Shown in pieces: positions 63,994 through 64,000 of a stretch of 64,000 bases of DNA (position 1 is the first letter of the stretch; each line of letters begins with the position of its first letter). The notes under the pieces were generated by a model that saw nothing but the letters and a program-made list of their open reading frames with translations, was not told the origin of the DNA and did no database searches. The DNA is from Deinococcus hopiensis KR-140. Lineage in GTDB: Bacteria; Deinococcota; Deinococci; Deinococcales; Deinococcaceae. A program made the position numbers and the translations under genes. The stretch lies in contig CALPYF020000019.1 of assembly GCA_943327755.2 (NCBI GenBank), positions 15,292 through 79,291 of the forward strand, read 5' to 3'.

Positions 63994-64000
63994 TTATGGA
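63994..64000 (+). rRNA. rrs: Start of a 16S rRNA gene (first bases only)
   Basis: The window ends with TTATGGA, which is how Deinococcus 16S rRNA begins (TTTATGGAGAGTTTGATCC). Only seven bases are inside, so the call rests on the promoter, the leader and this match. Confidence 0.65.

Overview
The window is high-GC chromosomal DNA from a Deinococcus species. The clearest markers are ddrB (60972-61523) with a perfect 17-bp radiation/desiccation response motif upstream (61533-61549), an N-acylamino-acid racemase/MenC gene of Deinococcus type, a DR2231-like MazG gene, and a very consistent promoter layout. For about forty genes a -10 hexamer of the form TANNNT (or a close variant) ends 5-8 nt before the start codon, the arrangement of leaderless mRNAs known from this genus. 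I used it to choose many starts. There is no IS element, prophage or CRISPR array; this looks like core chromosome with intergenic repeats.

Layout. 1-5 kb: end of a sugar ABC importer (two permeases), a GIY-YIG protein, an NMN adenylyltransferase-Nudix fusion, a secreted YbjN-like protein, a DUF1206 membrane protein and methylglyoxal synthase. 5-13.7 kb: TPR/HD-GYP protein, membrane PP2C phosphatase, RidA, M32 carboxypeptidase, KptA, a cysteine-free sirtuin overlapping an uncharacterised gene, and an NAD(P)-binding protein. 13.8-17.7 kb: FMN riboswitch and ribD-ribE-ribBA-ribH. 17.9-25.9 kb: creatininase-like protein, lipoprotein, Cys/Met-metabolism PLP enzyme, TM2 protein, and an overlapping operon (unknown-pnuC-nadR-methyltransferase). 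26-34.6 kb: GNAT, ChrA, tRNA-Leu(CAG), GT4 glycosyltransferase divergent from hisA, YihY-type protein divergent from an FlK-like thioesterase, and malic enzyme. 34.6-39.2 kb: a possible 34-codon leaderless ORF coupled to dnaX, then a nadV-macro-domain operon. 39.4-50.8 kb: G8-domain lipoprotein, LRR protein, phosphoesterase, a dienoyl-CoA reductase/isomerase pair, a histidine kinase-response regulator operon, pdxY and a Ppx/GppA phosphatase. 50.8-63.5 kb: an inverted pair of dispersed repeats, a double GNAT, a DUF99 protein, a PEGA-domain secreted protein, oligoendopeptidase F, RicT, arginase, small enzymes, ddrB and menC/NAAAR. The window closes with an rRNA promoter and leader and the first bases of a 16S rRNA gene.

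A recurring theme is NAD and ADP-ribose chemistry: NMNAT-Nudix, KptA, sirtuin, macro domain, nicotinamide phosphoribosyltransferase, PnuC and NadR lie within 37 kb, though not in one operon. Riboflavin synthesis is the other complete pathway. Several non-coding features are unexplained: two dispersed repeat families, a promoter that runs almost directly into a terminator, a structured intergenic stretch ending in a terminator at 59.8 kb, and a palindrome upstream of nadV.
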